Counted from the first letter of the stretch, positions 44,653 to 58,965 are shown. The stretch: DNA of 64,000 bases from Metamycoplasma cloacale (GCF_900660735.1 NZ_LR215049.1:62001-126000); one strand, 5' to 3'. The notes: a model not told the origin generated them from the letters alone. Translations and numbers: made by a program.

Positions 44653-47600
44653 ATGAAGAGATTATTTAGGGAAGTTTTAAAGTCTTTATCAAAAAATAAA
44701 ATCACATTAATTTGTTTAACTATTTTAATCTTCTTAACATCAGGTATTTTTACTCTTTTATTTGATGTTAAGAAAAGTTATTCAACAACTATTTATAACT
44801 ACGATACGATATCTAAAATTCATGACTTAACAGTTGATTTAGATTTTAACCCATCTGGCGTTGTTCCAAATGGTGGTTTTAGTAAAATCGATAAAGATAA
44901 CAAGACTCACGTTCAAAACCCGATTATTTTTGAAGCGGATGATAGTAATGTTAAAAATTCATATAGTTTATACGTTCCTGAAAAGGATCAAAATTTTATA
45001 CAACTAAAAAATAAATTTAATAATCTAGATATTTCTGATGAAAATTTATATATCAAAACAGAAGATTTTATTGCTTTATATGCAAAATCACGTTCAATTA
45101 ATTCAGATATTACATTTGGTATTAATGACGAATCAGCAAATGAAAGTAAAGCAAGAGAATTTAATTTTAACGTTGATACAAATCTTGATTTATATGTAAA
45201 AAGAAATGGTAATTATTTCAAACAAACTAGACAATATACTATTAATCAAGGTGATAGATTTACTTTTGTTAATAATGTTAAATTATCACAACTTGGTGAA
45301 ATTATTCAATCTCCAATGGGCCCAAATGGTGAAACAAGAATAAAGGAATACATCATTAATCCAGTTTCAATCTTTTTAAACCTTGAAACAAAACAAGCTT
45401 CTATTTCGCCAAGTGATTACCAAGCTTGAAAATATAACGGTTCATTATATGTTTTAAGTGGTTCGGCAGTTATGAAACTTTTGGGTTTCAGCGAATCAAA
45501 TGGTAAATGATATTATGGCAACAATGCAACCAATGATATTAGATTAAATGATGAACACAAAACAGATGCTGATAATATTTTTGGAAATGATTATTTAGCA
45601 AATGAATTCACTATTAATAGTTATTTAGGTTCAAATGTAGTATCTGCAGATGTAAAACAACAAATTACATTTAACACTAATGTTAATTACGAATTGCCTA
45701 TTGAATGAATTAGAAATAAAAAATCAACAACCAAATACGTTTGACACAGACACGTTCTAAACTGAAATGAAGAAATTATTGAGGAAAATTCAAACTGAAA
45801 AGGTTCATATTTCAATTTTATTAAGAAATTAAAAGATGAAGATATTGAAAAATACAATTCTTTAAAATATTTCACATATTGAAGCAAGATCAACACAATT
45901 ACATACAAAATCGGTAATAAAACAGAAAAAACTTTTGAAGTTAGCGGTGAATTAACTAAAGAAGATTTAGATGTTACTTTCAAAACTCCATGAGACGGTG
46001 GGCAATTTAATGTCTATAATCCAAGTGAATTTAATGACGCAACTAATATTAAACCTCATTTCACAATTAGACAAATTGAGTTCCCAACAACAAATGCTTA
46101 TGAAGAAATTGAACAAGAAAAAATTAATAATTTATACAAAGCATCGATTTTAAATAGCAACATTGATTTTATAAGAAATGGTGCACATAATCTAGCAAGA
46201 AACACTGTTTTAGAACAACTAAAATCAATTGTTACTGAAGAAAACATTGGATTACGTGAAACATTAACTGTTGAAACCGTTGATGAAATAACAACATCAA
46301 AAAACGTATTTCACTTTATAAACGTAGGAGATAAAGATACTAAAATCAATGGCGTTAAACAAAACATTGGAAAACTATATAACGAACAAATCAATCCGAC
46401 AATTATTAACTCATCAATTACTAATAAAAACACTGATGATTTTATTTTAAAACCAAAAGAAGGGGATAAAACATTTGTAAAAATACCTTCTGAATACGCA
46501 ATTGATTTAATTAAATGAATTTTCAAAAGTTATTCAACAGTTCCAAGATATTTCAAAACAAATATTATTTTTGATAACTACTACGACTACTACCCACAAA
46601 CTCAAATTCCAAGATTAAATAGAAACCAAAAAATTGCATTATTAACTATTGCTGATAACGAACCATATTCAGACAAAGGACCTACTATTGTTGGAGGGAT
46701 TGCTTACAATGATATTGGTTATGTAATTTTAGTTAAAGACACTATTGATGGTTTTTCACAAGAAAAAGTTTGAAAATCAGTTATTATCAACAACAAAAAC
46801 GTATTCTCAATTAATGAATTACATCAAATTCTAATGCAACAAAATTGAACATTAGATGGAATTATTGGTAAAGATGGTTGATTGTATATTGATGAAAAAT
46901 ACACTAACTCAATGACATTACCAATTGCTTTTGGAACAATTAATAATGAATATGCTGTTGAAATTATTAACAAAAAAACCATTACTTCATTAATTGGAGC
47001 AATTAAGAAAATTCTTTTAAAAACTGATGTTAACAAAATTATTAAACAAGATGATCTAAATAGAGCATTCCAAGCAATTCAAAAAGCTATTGAAGATAAC
47101 CAATTACACGTTCTTCTTGGGGTAGCTAAAGTTAATAACGAAATTTTAACTAAAACAATTTTTGATGCCATTAGATATATGGGTGAATCAGTTGATAATG
47201 ATGTTCACGAAAATGCACAATATATCAATATGAACGGTAATGCATTTATTAGAAATATCATTAAATACGCAATTGATTACTTTAAAGTTCAATACGTTAA
47301 TTCAGGTCAAACCGAAGAAGAAAGAAGAGCATATCTAGAATCTCAAATTCAAAATATCGCTCCATTGATTGGTATTGCTTCAACTGTTTTAATTCCTCAA
47401 TTAAATCTATCAATGAGGGATATATTTAAATACATTAAAGATTTCTCACAATTATTTGATGTATTTAAATCATTAGTTGATGCAATTGACTTTACAAAAT
47501 TCGCTAATTTAATTAATGATTGATTTAGTCTACCAAAACACAATCTAAAACCTTATACTACATCTGATGATGAATACTGAACATTGTCAATGGATAGAAT

Positions 47601-50600
47601 CATAATTACATTCTTTGAATCAATTGATGAATATAAATTAAAAACCGCAATTAAGGATTTCATTAATTTAATTGACTTTAATGCAATATTAAACCCAGAA
47701 CATCCAGATAGCTATTATGCAAAACTAGCTAACTACAGAGAATTACAAAACAATCCATTTACTGAAGATGATAAAAGAGATATTAAAGCTTTATTAAACA
47801 AATTAAATGGTTATAAAGAAGTAGAAAAAGCATACACTAACATCAATGAAGGTTTAGGCCAATTTATTGACAATATTAGTATTGGTAAATTTGCTCATTC
47901 ATTGCAACAATTAGTTGAACATGTTAGAAAACCAATTTTTGCTTCAAAGAAATTATTTGAAAACTGAAATACAGAAAAACTGCAAACAGTTGATTATATA
48001 TCTGCATTAATTTCTTCAATTAATTCAGATTTAGATCCAAACGTTACTGGAAAAATTTCTTCAGTTCAACAAGCAATTATTAAAATGTTTAACCTATCTA
48101 ACAAAACAGAAAAAATATTAGGTCCATTAAATGTTTTAATCCCGGGAAAAGATGAAGAAAAACTATCAGCATTTGATTTATTTACAATTTCTAAATTAAT
48201 TCCTAACTTTAATAACAATACAGATGTTAAATTTGATACAACCAATCCACCGGTTGAACCATATGATTTAATTTCAATTGATAAATTAATTAACAAGCTT
48301 GAATTAGCTAAGAAAAATAATGTAAGAATTAACATCACTAAAAATGAATGAGATTTCCTACAAAACTATGTTTTAATCACAGACAATGATTTTAAAGACA
48401 TTGATAAGATGTTAGAAAAGATACATTCATATAGAATGCTAATTGATAAACTATCATTGAAAAATTATGGTCCATTAGCAACTAATGGTAATTGAAAATA
48501 TGATTTTAAAGATTTCGTTAATAAAGAAGTTTTATCATACGGAGATCTAGCATATCGTTCTGCCTTAATTAATCCAGAAGATCCTTTACATAGGGATGAC
48601 AACGAAATATTAAATGTACTATATTCTTTCTTATCAAAAGAGTTAGTATCAAGAATGTTATCAGAGGGTCAAGGTGCATTTATTAAACATGAATTAAACC
48701 TATATTCATTATGAATTAAGATTGCATACGAATTGTATAACCTAGGTGAAAAATCAACCAAAACATCATTTGATCCAGAAACTAATAAAACCTATGGTGA
48801 AACAGTTAGAAAAAGATATCTAAATCTACAACAAGTAAGCCAAATTATGAAAGAATTGCTTGCGATTGCTAAAACAGATAAATTTAAGGAATTATTAACT
48901 GCATACAACGAAGTTAAATACACACTACCAAGTTTAGGTATTTTAGGTTCAGATGATACATACAAACCTAAATTATTTAAACTAGCTAGAGCGCACATTG
49001 AATCAAAAGAAGCTATTGCTAATTTAAAAGAAAACTTAAATAATTCAGATGAATTCAATAATTTATTCGCTTTAATTTCTAATATGAATATCAATGAAGA
49101 ACGTATTCAAGAAGTTAAAAATATTTTCTATAAACACATTGATGAATTAACATACAACATGGGATATATTGCAGCAAGCGATCAAATGCCTACTTTCTAT
49201 GTTGATTCTCTATCTAAATTCATTGAGAATTTCTTATCAGAAGATAGCAAAATTAACTTAATTGAAAACGAATATCAATTTGATGTTATATATAATTTAG
49301 CGATCAGTTATGCTAAATTATCACTAGGATTATCAATCTTAAACGTTCCTAAAAACATTTTTAACCCATTGTTGATTTTAAGCTTCCCTCAAATATTATT
49401 ATTCTACGCATTAACCAATGCAGAAAATGAAGGAAACCTTGAATATATTGTTAAGAAATTAATGACCAACCTTGAAGGTGTTTCATTAAATGATATTAAA
49501 TCATCAATTTTACCGTTATTTGACGCAATTGAAAATCGTCATTGAATTGTTGAAACAAAAGATAACGAAAACGTTAACCTAGATTTATCAAACTTTGCTT
49601 ACACATTTGAAAAAGTCTTTAAAACCCCAGATGGTAAAGAGCTTGAATTCTTTGGCATTAACTTATATAAAACTATTACTAAAGCAATTGATAACTTAAT
49701 CACTCCATTAGAGGTATGAAATACCATTGTATTCTCGGATTCTGGTTCATATTTAGCTAAAGTTAACTATGGTTATTTCAATAAGAATAAAAAAGAAATT
49801 TATGATGGTGATTTAACACAAGCATTACAAAATCCATTAGAAATGGAAAGATTGCTTCAATCATTGCCAGATAAATACAAAATTAAAATCAACACTATGG
49901 AATATTTAATTATTGGTGTTGATACAACAGCGGATTACTTATATCCAGTTGTTAACGAAGAAAACTTACAAGTCGATACAAATACTCAAGCACTTGTATA
50001 TGTAAACCAAAAAGGTTTTGACAGAATGCGTTCTGCATATCCAACATTTGCTTTAAAAACATTTGTATTAATCGCTGCACCAAAAGATAGTTCAGGCAAT
50101 TTCATCGAAGGTAAAGACCCCGAAAAATTAAAAGAACAACTTCAAGGGATTGTTTCAAACGTGTCTTCAAATAACTTAAATAAAGTTTATTTAGCAGACG
50201 AACTTGACTTCCTGAACCCTGAAAGATCTATTAGATTTAAAACAGTGAGAACAATTGTTTCTGTTATTCAACAAACATCAATATATTCAGTAATCTTATT
50301 AATTGTTTTAGTTTCATTCATTGTATATTTCATTATTAAGAGATACATTGAAGCAAGAAATAAAGTTATTGGTATTTTAAGAGCACAAGGTTATACAACC
50401 GTTGAAATAGCTATTTCATTCTGTGCCTTTGGTTGAATTCCTTCAGCAATTGGGGGATTAGCTGGATATCTAACTGGATTGTTTATGCAAGGCAAGACAA
50501 TGCAGATCTTTAGCTCCTACTGAACGCTTGAAAATAATACAATTCCATTTAACTGAATTTCAATGATTCTAACAACGATTATTCCAATCGTTGCCGTTTC

Positions 50601-52971
50601 GTTGCTAATTTATATCATTACACAATTCTCTGTAAAAAGAAAACCAACGGAATTAATGTCGGGATTAGTTGATGTTAATGTTGGAAATATTGCACAAAAA
50701 ACTTCATCAATTTTTAGAAGATTTGGTATCAAAACTAAATTTATTGCTTCAATGGCAATTAATAACTTTTCAAAAATGTTGTCATTGTTCCTGGCATTCT
50801 CAACTACTTCATTGATATCAATGTTCTTCTTATCATCAAATAATGTCTTTAACCGTTCTATTTCACAAACATATAAACATAGATTATATAAATTTAAGTT
50901 AGACCTTGAAACACCAACTACAGAAGGTGGCCCATACGTTACTTATAATAAAAACAATGTAGAAAATCTATTGTATATGCCAAACGATTTAAGTGGTTCC
51001 GCTTCATCAAATGGAACACAACTTGATTACGAAAACCCTAACTTCTTACGTCCTGGATTCTCATTAAATACAGACGTTAATATTAGAAAATTTGATCCAG
51101 TTGTTATAACTAAATCATCACTTGATCTACTATTTGACTTAAACGTTGAATTATCTCCATGAGATATTACATATTCAAATATGCCAGAAACTCAAAGAGC
51201 AAGGGTTATTCAAATCTTTGAACGTGTTTCTAAGGAAATGGAAGCATCACAAAACGTTATATATAACGAATCAGGTTATATAGAATTTGCTGTTAAGGAT
51301 ATGGATAAATATCTAGCTGACAAAGCAGCTGGTTTACAAGAGGATATGAAAAACAGAACGCATTACTTTGTATTTGCTGCTCAAGATTCATATGACCTTG
51401 ATAAAAAAGAAGATAGTAATTCAAAACAATTTAAATTTGTTGAATGAGATCCAGTTAATGAAACTTATTTAAAACCAATTAAGATTTCAACTGCATCACA
51501 CCGTCAAGAATATAGAGATTTCTTAATTTCTGCTTATAAAAAGATTGATAGTATTGATTTCTTTGTTGGTTTTGCTGGTATTTATTGAAATGAAAATACT
51601 AACGAGAAATATTCATACGCTAAAACTAAAATTCATGACAAAGATCAAAGAATTTATGGTTATAAAGCAAATTCTCAATACATTAAGTTGTTAGATGATT
51701 ATGGTCATAACTTAATGGATACAATCGAAGCTTATAACTGAGATGTTAATAAAGCAATTCCTGTTGTTGTTAATAAAGTTACTGCTAATAATTTAGGTTT
51801 AAAAGTTGATTCAGTCTTTAATGGGAAAATTTTAAACCACGTTGATAGATTTAACTACCGCATATTAAATTTAGAAAAACCAAAAGATGATTATGAATTT
51901 AAAGTTGTTGGTATTTCTGATACCTATATTAATAACGAAATAGTTACTTCAAAAGATATCATTGACAAAGTTTTAGGTTTAGATACATTAACAACTCGTT
52001 TAAGAAACGCAAGAAGTTATGAACTTCAAAACCTAATTAAATTCAATCCTTCAAAAGCCCAAGAATATACTAAATTGTTTAATGAAAAATATCAAGGATT
52101 TAACGGAATTCTTTCAAACGATAAAACTCCAGTTCAAACCATTGATACATTAACTACATATTCAGCTTCTGGTTATTGAGGAGCATCAAACACATTTGAT
52201 GTTGCTAACTCATCAGATGAAAGTGTATATTCATTCTTTAAGAAAATCTTTATCTCAGATCCTGATACTAACTTTATTTCTGTATTCGAACATATGGTCA
52301 ATGCGGTTAATGAAGAAAAGAATGAAAACTATCAATATCTAGATAAATTAGCTGAGTTTCTAAAATTAACTAAAGCTGATTTGGAAAAAATTAGAAAAAA
52401 CACAGGTGTTGTGTTAACTGAATATCTAAAACCGGCACGTGATGCCTTAAATAAACTATATGGTACTGACACTAGTGCTATATATGGTAAAGACATTATG
52501 TACGGAGCATCATTTGATGTTAACTCAAAAGATATTGAAATTGGATTTATAACCGGTATTTCAAATACAATTAACACTATTTTAGTGGCATTCATTATTG
52601 TTTCGTTCATTATATCAATTGTTATTCTAGTTGTTATTACTAACATAATGATTGCTTCAAACCAAAGAGCAATTGCAACATTCTCTGTTTTAGGTTACAG
52701 CGGAGTTGAAAAAATATTCTTATTCTTCTTTAACTTCGTACCTGTTATTCTATTTGCTTGTGCGTTAATGATTCCAGTTACCTTTGCTGTTATTGCAATC
52801 TTTAACTCATTCCTATTAACAACAAGCCAGATATTCTTACCACTAACGTTGTATATTTCAACAATCATTATTTCAACCGCAATTTGTATCACTGTATTTA
52901 CAATTACATCAATCATAACTTGAAACTCATTAAATAAAGTTAAAGCAATCGATGCCTTGAAAGGAAGATAA
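44653..52971 (+). CDS. Giant FtsX-type ABC transporter permease
   Basis: A 2772-residue membrane protein in one frame, with dozens of TGA Trp codons. Architecture: TM1 (~residues 17-37), an extracytoplasmic region of ~1830 residues, then three TMs (~1875-1990) with an FtsX core (IEARNKVIGILRAQGYTTVE). A second unit follows: TM at ~2030, ~580 residues outside, and three C-terminal TMs (from ~2640; ATFSVLGYSGVEKIFLF). This is the MacB/FtsX pattern, duplicated. The outside regions show no known domain. AGGAG ribosome site. The ATPase follows 1 nt later. It could move lipids, lipoproteins or peptides, or transmit force. Confidence 0.92.
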
Positions 52972-52972
52972 T

Positions 52973-53890
52973 ATGAAGAAAAAAGAAAAGAAAGATATTC
53001 ATGGATTAGAAAATTTATCTATGGATGAATTAATGCATCCTAAACAAACTTTTGAATTTGATGACGATGGTGTTTCTACAAAAGTATTAGATGTTAAAAC
53101 CTTAAAGGAATTTAAAAAAGCTAATGAAAAACCTCGTAGAAAAGATGGAAAAGAAGTTGCAACTAATACAGAAAATCACATCATTGAAGTTAATAATTTA
53201 AGAAAGACATATTTATCAGGAAACATTGCAACTGAAGTGCTAAAGGGAATTAGTTTCTCAATTGACCGTGGAGAAATAGCAATTTTATATGGTAAATCAG
53301 GTTCTGGTAAATCTACACTGCTTAACATCATTTCTGCATTGGATCGTCCAACAAGTGGTGATGTTATTGTAAATAATGTTAGTCTTCCTTATTTATCAGA
53401 TCGTCATCAAACTTTATTTAGACGTAAAAACATCTCATTTATTTTCCAAGCTTATAACTTATTACCAAACTTAAACAGTTATGACAACGTAGAAACAGGC
53501 GCTTATCTACAAGCGGATAAATCAAAACATTTTAAAATTAAAGATTTATTTAAACAATTTGAATTAGAAGGATGTATGTATAAATACCCATCTCAAATGT
53601 CAGGAGGGCAACAACAACGTGTTTCAATTTTAAGAGCATTAGCAAAAAATAGTGAAATTCTTGTAGCTGACGAACCAACTGGAGCGTTAGATGAAAAAAC
53701 TTCTAAAATTGTTTTAAAAATATTACAACAAATTAATCGTGATTATAAAACAACAGTTATTATTGTTTCTCATGATCCAGACGTTGCAGAAATTGCGGAT
53801 AAAGTAATTTATCTAGAAGATGGGAAAATTAAAGAAATCGTTGTACAAGAAAGAAAATGATTGGTTGAACAAGCAAAAAATTCAGAATAA
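52973..53890 (+). CDS. ABC transporter ATPase (LolD/MacB type)
   Basis: A 305-residue ATPase: Walker [16 protein letters not shown]-loop FIFQAYNLLPNL, signature QMSGGQQQRVS, Walker B ILVADEPTGALDEKT and switch His IVSHDPD. About 65 residues precede the ABC domain (HPKQTFEFDDDG), an extension common in mollicute members. The start codon is 1 nt past the permease stop, so the two make one transporter. A TGA Trp near the end adds 10 residues. Confidence 0.95.
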
Positions 53891-53904
53891 TAAAGAAAAT
53901 AAAA

Positions 53905-53933
53905 AATAAAAGCCGATATTGGCTTTTATTTTT
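53905..53933. terminator. Bidirectional terminator
   Basis: AATAAAAGCC/GGCTTTTATT with a 6-nt loop. It overlaps the stop of the convergent LicD-like gene. Confidence 0.85.
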
Positions 53934-54579
53934 CTTCTTTTTCAAATAGATTAGTTAAATATGAATGGTATTCATTAATACATTGAATTTTTAGGTTATT
54001 TAACTCTTGAATATGTGTATTAAACGTTAAATTTGGGATTCAAAATTTATAAATGTTTTTATCAATTTTTCCGTTAACAACAAGGAATCCCTCGTTCTCT
54101 TTTTCTAACAAAATGTTAATAATTTCTTTGTATGTTTGATTAAAGAAAGACAACCTTCATATTAAGTTATTTATTGGTTTTCTTGAACTTAAGTTTGATG
54201 CTCAATTTTTTAATTTATTATTGATTTTAAATAGTTTTTTAACATTTTTTACATTGGTTGGAATGATTAAATTGATTCTAATAAAAGGTTGATTTTCATC
54301 AATGTCATCAGCGTTTGATACAAATTTAATAACATTGCTATGATATTGTGAATGTTTGCAATTATCTAAGATATTATTATGCATTTCAGTACGCAGTTTT
54401 TCATATGAATCTAATGTCATCATAACATCAAGTTCAAATTCTTGCGTTTCAGGTTTTTCATTAGTTGTTGTGTATAAAAGCAATTGATTATCAGCGCTAT
54501 ATCAGACATTATTTTCATTACAAAAATTAATAAATATATCTAGCAATTCTCATTGATTTAATCATTTTTTTTCATTCAT
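53926..54579 (-). CDS. LicD-like nucleotidyltransferase-fold protein (degenerate)
   Basis: A 217-residue protein. The N-terminal third, with WELLDIFINFCNENNVWYSAD and then ELDVMMTLDSYEKL, follows the LicD pattern, a family that transfers phosphocholine to surface glycans. The usual GTLLGAVRHKGFIPWDDD core is reduced: the Asp-Asp-x-Asp metal site is only ELDVMM here, so activity is doubtful. The C-terminal part (KPINNLIWRLSFFNQTY) is not recognised. Contains eight or so TGA Trp. Divergent from the P80-like gene. Confidence 0.55.
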
Positions 54580-54632
54580 AATAACAATATTATAAAGCAA
54601 GAATATTCATAGAATATTAACAATGTAAAGAT

Positions 54633-54661
54633 TTGTTTAAAAAATGTTAAAATAATAGAAT
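54633..54661 (+). promoter_or_regulatory. Promoter of the P80-P60-hinT operon
   Basis: TTGTTT (54633-54638), a 17-nt spacer and TAGAAT (54656-54661). An AAAGGAAAA ribosome site overlaps the start region, so the leader is very short. Confidence 0.55.
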
Positions 54662-54678
54662 TGTATGAAAGGAAAATA

Positions 54679-56829
54679 ATGGCTGATAAAAAAAATCTAA
54701 CTACTGAAAAAAAATCACGTAGAACGAAAATTTTATGAGGTGCATTTTGAGGAACTGTATTATCAGGCGCTTTAGCAGCTGGTGTTACAATCCCTGTTAT
54801 TCAAGCACATAAAAAATTACCAAAACCATTACCGGTAATTGAAAGTAATGAAAGTATAATTGAAATCACTAATCCAGATGGTTCAATTACAAAGATTCCA
54901 TTTGAAGAAATTACTAAATTAGATAAAACTGTTAATGAAAATAAATATATTGCAGATCAAATCAAAAATCATATTACTGAATATCTATACAATAAAGAAT
55001 ATGAAGCATCTTTAAAATATGAAGCAATTTACAAAGCGGATAAAATTAATGATTTCCGTACAATTGCACTTCCATCAAAAGAAACTTTAAAATCAGAAGA
55101 AACAAAGAAAATTAACGACTTAGAAACTCGTTATAAAGAACAATTTGGTTTTGATAAAAAATGAGAAGAAAAATTCTTATTTGAATTAGCCAAACCTGAA
55201 TACGGAAATGCTAAATCAAAAGAAGAAGCAATTGAATATAAAGTTATTAAAAGAATGGAAGCAAATGCTTACCGTAGATATGAACTAGAAATCAATCAAG
55301 ATTTTACATATACTGAGTTAAAACAAGGTTATATCGTTGCTAATGCAGATGTTTATTACACAATTGATGGTAAAAAGGTTGAACTATACAAAAAAGGAGA
55401 TCATATTCCCCTACCTTTTGCTATTGAAAATGAAAACTATGTTTTACCAAGCGAAAGTGACCCTGAATTAAAAGTTAATAAACCAGATGAATTTAAAGTT
55501 CCATTGTTTGTAACTAAATCATTTATTTTTGAAGAAAAAAATCCAAAGAAATATATTAATGAATGAATTAAACAACAACAATTTATTTCATCAGATTTAA
55601 CATTATCTGCAAAACCGAATAGTTCAAAAGAAAAACCTTGAGTTGTTTCAAAAGATGAAATCATTAAATTATTTACATATTCAACATATGAAAAAGATGA
55701 TTCACATGTTTCAATTGAATTGGGTATCGATCGTTTAGCTAAATTCATGGGGTTAACTTCATTAATTAGTAGTGATACATTAACTGCAGAACAAGAAAAA
55801 CAAGCTAAAAACGATAAGATCGCAATTACTAATGTTTCATCAAACGCTTCAAACGCTTCTAAATACGGAGCTGATGGATTTAAAAACGCAAAATCATTAA
55901 TTAGTAGTTCAGAACCTAAAGCTGCAATGCCAATTGTTTCAATTTTAAACGGTGATGTTACTCAAAGTGGTTCTGGATTCTATAAATATGACGAAAAAGC
56001 TACATTATTTAGTGATTTAAGAACTAAATTACTTGCTCTATTTGAAAGTAATGCCGAATTAAAAGAAATGTTAGCTAAAACAGAACCAATTGAAATTGAA
56101 ACCAATGGTGATTACACATATAAATATTCAGAAATTAATGAAAAAATTAAGAAGTTCATTAACGAACTTGAAGCAAAAGATTTTGATAAAATCGCAGGAG
56201 AAGCATTTAGAGATGCATTCGCTTTCAATTCAAGCGAAACAAATGAATTTGATAAATATAAATACGCAACAGTAATTAAAGTGGATAAAAACTTTGTAAT
56301 CGTTTCAGATTCAGGTATCAATATTAAAAACGTGTATAAACTTGATTCTTTAGAAGTTTCTAACCGTTTAATTAAAAGAGATTTAGCTATTCAATCAAAA
56401 GCAAATATTTCTGATGGATTTAACCAACCATTATTCGATCTACCAAATATGTTTAAAGAAATCCTAACTGAAAACTATAAGGTTAATGATTTATTACATA
56501 AAGATGACTTCATTGCATATCTAAAAACCAAACAATATACACAATATCAAAAAGATGTTAAAGTTGCTTTCAGCGATGAAGATGTACAAAAAGCAATTAA
56601 ATATTACGATATCTTACAACAAGCAGCACTTGGTCAAGAATTAAGAGATAAAGCTAAGAAAATTCGTGAATACATTGATTCAGAAATTGAAAAGAATTTC
56701 AATGCTGACTTTATCTACAAACCTGATACAAAACAATTTGTAATCAGAGGACATGAAGATCAAAAATTAGATACTTACTTCTTTGAACAATTAAAGAAAT
56801 TCATTGAGAAAAAAGAGAAAGGGGAATAA
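54679..56829 (+). CDS. P80-like membrane protein of the HinT cluster
   Basis: A 716-residue protein with a cytosolic basic N-terminus (KSRRTK), one TM (residues ~19-42, ILWGAFWGTVLSGALAAG), and a long outside part rich in Lys, Glu and Ala, ending EKKEKGE. No enzymatic motif is recognised. In M. hominis, P80 and the lipoprotein P60 form a membrane complex and their genes precede hinT, as here. Identity is inferred from gene order and topology. No gap to the next gene. Confidence 0.75.
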
Positions 56830-58587
56830 ATGAAAAAGAAATTATTTTGAACATTTCCATTAGTTTCATTACCTCTTTTAGCAACTCCAGTGATTGCTAG
56901 TGCTTGCGATAATAAAGAAGTAATTACTAAACGTGCTGAACAAGAAAGAATTATTAACGAAAAATTAACTTTCAATCATGTATTAGTAACTTTAACCAAT
57001 ACATATCTACAAACTTTTTATGCAAATGACTTAACAGCTAATTTATCAACAAATAATGAAGGTGAAAAACAAGATAAAATCGCTTCATTGTATAGTAATA
57101 AAAATTCGCAATTATATAAAGACTTATATGAAATTTTCAAAATCTATGCTGATAGACAAATTGAAAACAACCCTCAATTCTTCAGTAATTTAAGAAATAC
57201 ATTTATTGAAGCTAAAATCGATGTAGAAAACTACAACCCAGCACCTTTTGTTGCTCCAAATGAAGATGAATTTCTATTCATTATGAACAACTCAAACGTT
57301 TTAATGGATAACTTAAGATATGAAATTCAAAAATTATTATTAGTTAGAAATTATTTATTAAAAGATAGAGAAGAATTAAGAGCTTTAGCTAATAACGAAA
57401 ATGGGTTAGATAAACAACAAGCTAAAATCGTAATTGATGAAGATAAAACACCTGAACGTGAAAAGATTTTATTTAAACATTTAAATGCTAAAGAAAATAC
57501 CTTACATTTAATTAAATACCTATTAGACAATCCATTAATTCAAACATGAGAATTCAATGATAGTCGTGATATGAACTTACGTTGAAAACAAGGTGAAATT
57601 AGAACAGCAGATGATTACAACCGTTTAGCTGAATATAACCCAGCCAATAAACCTTTATATAAAGTAAATGAAGTTGCTAAACATCCAGAATTACTAGTTG
57701 CAACTGGTGCAAATGAAAATATCGATTTAACAACATTAAGAAGCTATAAAGGAATTTCTAAAGCTACGGGTAGTGTTGCTGAATTAGCAACTGATATATA
57801 TAGTTTAAAATCTCAAGAATCACCAATTTATGGATTCGTTGATGCTAACAGCAAAAAGGTATATTCACAAGATTCATTTACCTTTGCTAAATTATTAAAA
57901 CAAGAATTAAGAGCTCCTTTAGCTAAAATCTCTGATTTAAAGAAGGCTGAAATTAATGAAAACAAAGCTAAAACATTATCTCCAGCTGACATTGAATTAA
58001 CTGGTTTAACTAAAGTAGAGGACCCAAAGAAAACAATTTATCAAAAAGAAGTTACATTAGATCAAAAAACATATCATATGTTATTTGAAATCACTAGTGT
58101 ATTAAGCAATTTAGATAAAACAAGAGATATAGAAATTACAGTTCATGTTTCTGTTAAAGAATTAGAAAAACGCCAACATCTAGTATATAAATCAACTTTA
58201 AATAATTTAGAAAACGAAATCACTGCTAAAGAATACAACTTAAATCTATATAGAGATTATGTAAACGCTTTAGACAATACATCAAAAATGTTTAACCCTA
58301 AATATGTTGTTAAGATTGTCCCTTTATTAAACGAAGATCCAACATTAGAATTTAGTGACAACAAAGCTAATAGCACAGATGAAACAAAAAAAGCATTTAA
58401 CTTTAAAAACACTCCTTGAGATAATGAAACACAACAAAAAATTATTGCAAATCACATTATCTTTTTAGATACAAACGATTTATTCAAAAAAGCAAACGCT
58501 TATTTCAAAGAACTTGGTTTCAAAATGGATGAAAGTAAAATGAATACAAGCATTGCTAAAAAATTAAAATTAGAAGGATTATTATAA
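56830..58587 (+). CDS. P60-like lipoprotein of the HinT cluster
   Basis: A 585-residue lipoprotein: signal MKKKLFWTFPLVSLPLLATP, then a lipobox ending IASA-Cys26. The mature part is helical, with NTYLQTFYANDLTANLS and many charged residues; no known domain. It starts immediately after the P80 stop and ends 3 nt before hinT. In M. hominis P60 binds P80 at the outside of the membrane. Two TGA Trp near residue 240 and one near 530. Confidence 0.8.
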
Positions 58588-58590
58588 GAT

Positions 58591-58914
58591 ATGGAAAAAG
58601 ATACATTTCAGAGAATTATTGATCGTGAAATTCCTGCAACAATCATTTATGAAGATGCAGATGTAATTGCATTCAATGACATTAAACCAATGAACAAAGG
58701 TCATTTTCTAGTTGTTTCAAAAACATTTTCAGAAAATCTATACGATATTGAAGAAGAAGATTTAGTATATTTAATTACAAAAGCTAGATCAATTGCACTT
58801 GAAGTAACTAAAAAATTGAATGCAACCGGATTTAAGTTATTAATTAATAACAATGAATCAGCTGGTCAAGTAATTTTTAGAACACATGTTCATATTATTC
58901 CCTTCTATGAATAA
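58591..58914 (+). CDS. hinT: HIT-family nucleotide hydrolase HinT
   Basis: A 107-residue HIT protein that hydrolyses phosphoramidates of purine nucleotides. The N-terminal FQRIIDREIPATIIYED and FNDIKPMNKGHFLVVSK are typical, and the histidine triad is THVHIIPFYE, so the first His of the usual HVHLH is shifted as in other Hint proteins. Placed 3 nt after the P60 gene. In M. hominis HinT interacts with the P60/P80 complex. Confidence 0.95.
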   Translation: MEKDTFQRIIDREIPATIIYEDADVIAFNDIKPMNKGHFLVVSKTFSENLYDIEEEDLVYLITKARSIALEVTKKLNATGFKLLINNNESAGQVIFRTHVHIIPFYE

Positions 58915-58920
58915 CAAAAT

Positions 58921-58950
58921 AAAGGCTATCAATTCAGATAGTCTTTTTAT
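58921..58950 (+). terminator. Terminator of the P80-P60-hinT operon
   Basis: GGCTATC/GATAGTC stem with one G-T pair, followed by a T-run. Confidence 0.8.
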
Positions 58951-58959
58951 TTTTCAATA

Positions 58960-58965
58960 TATAAT
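58960..58965 (+). promoter_or_regulatory. -10 box of recO (leaderless)
   Basis: TATAAT ending 8 nt before the recO ATG, with no Shine-Dalgarno between. Confidence 0.55.
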
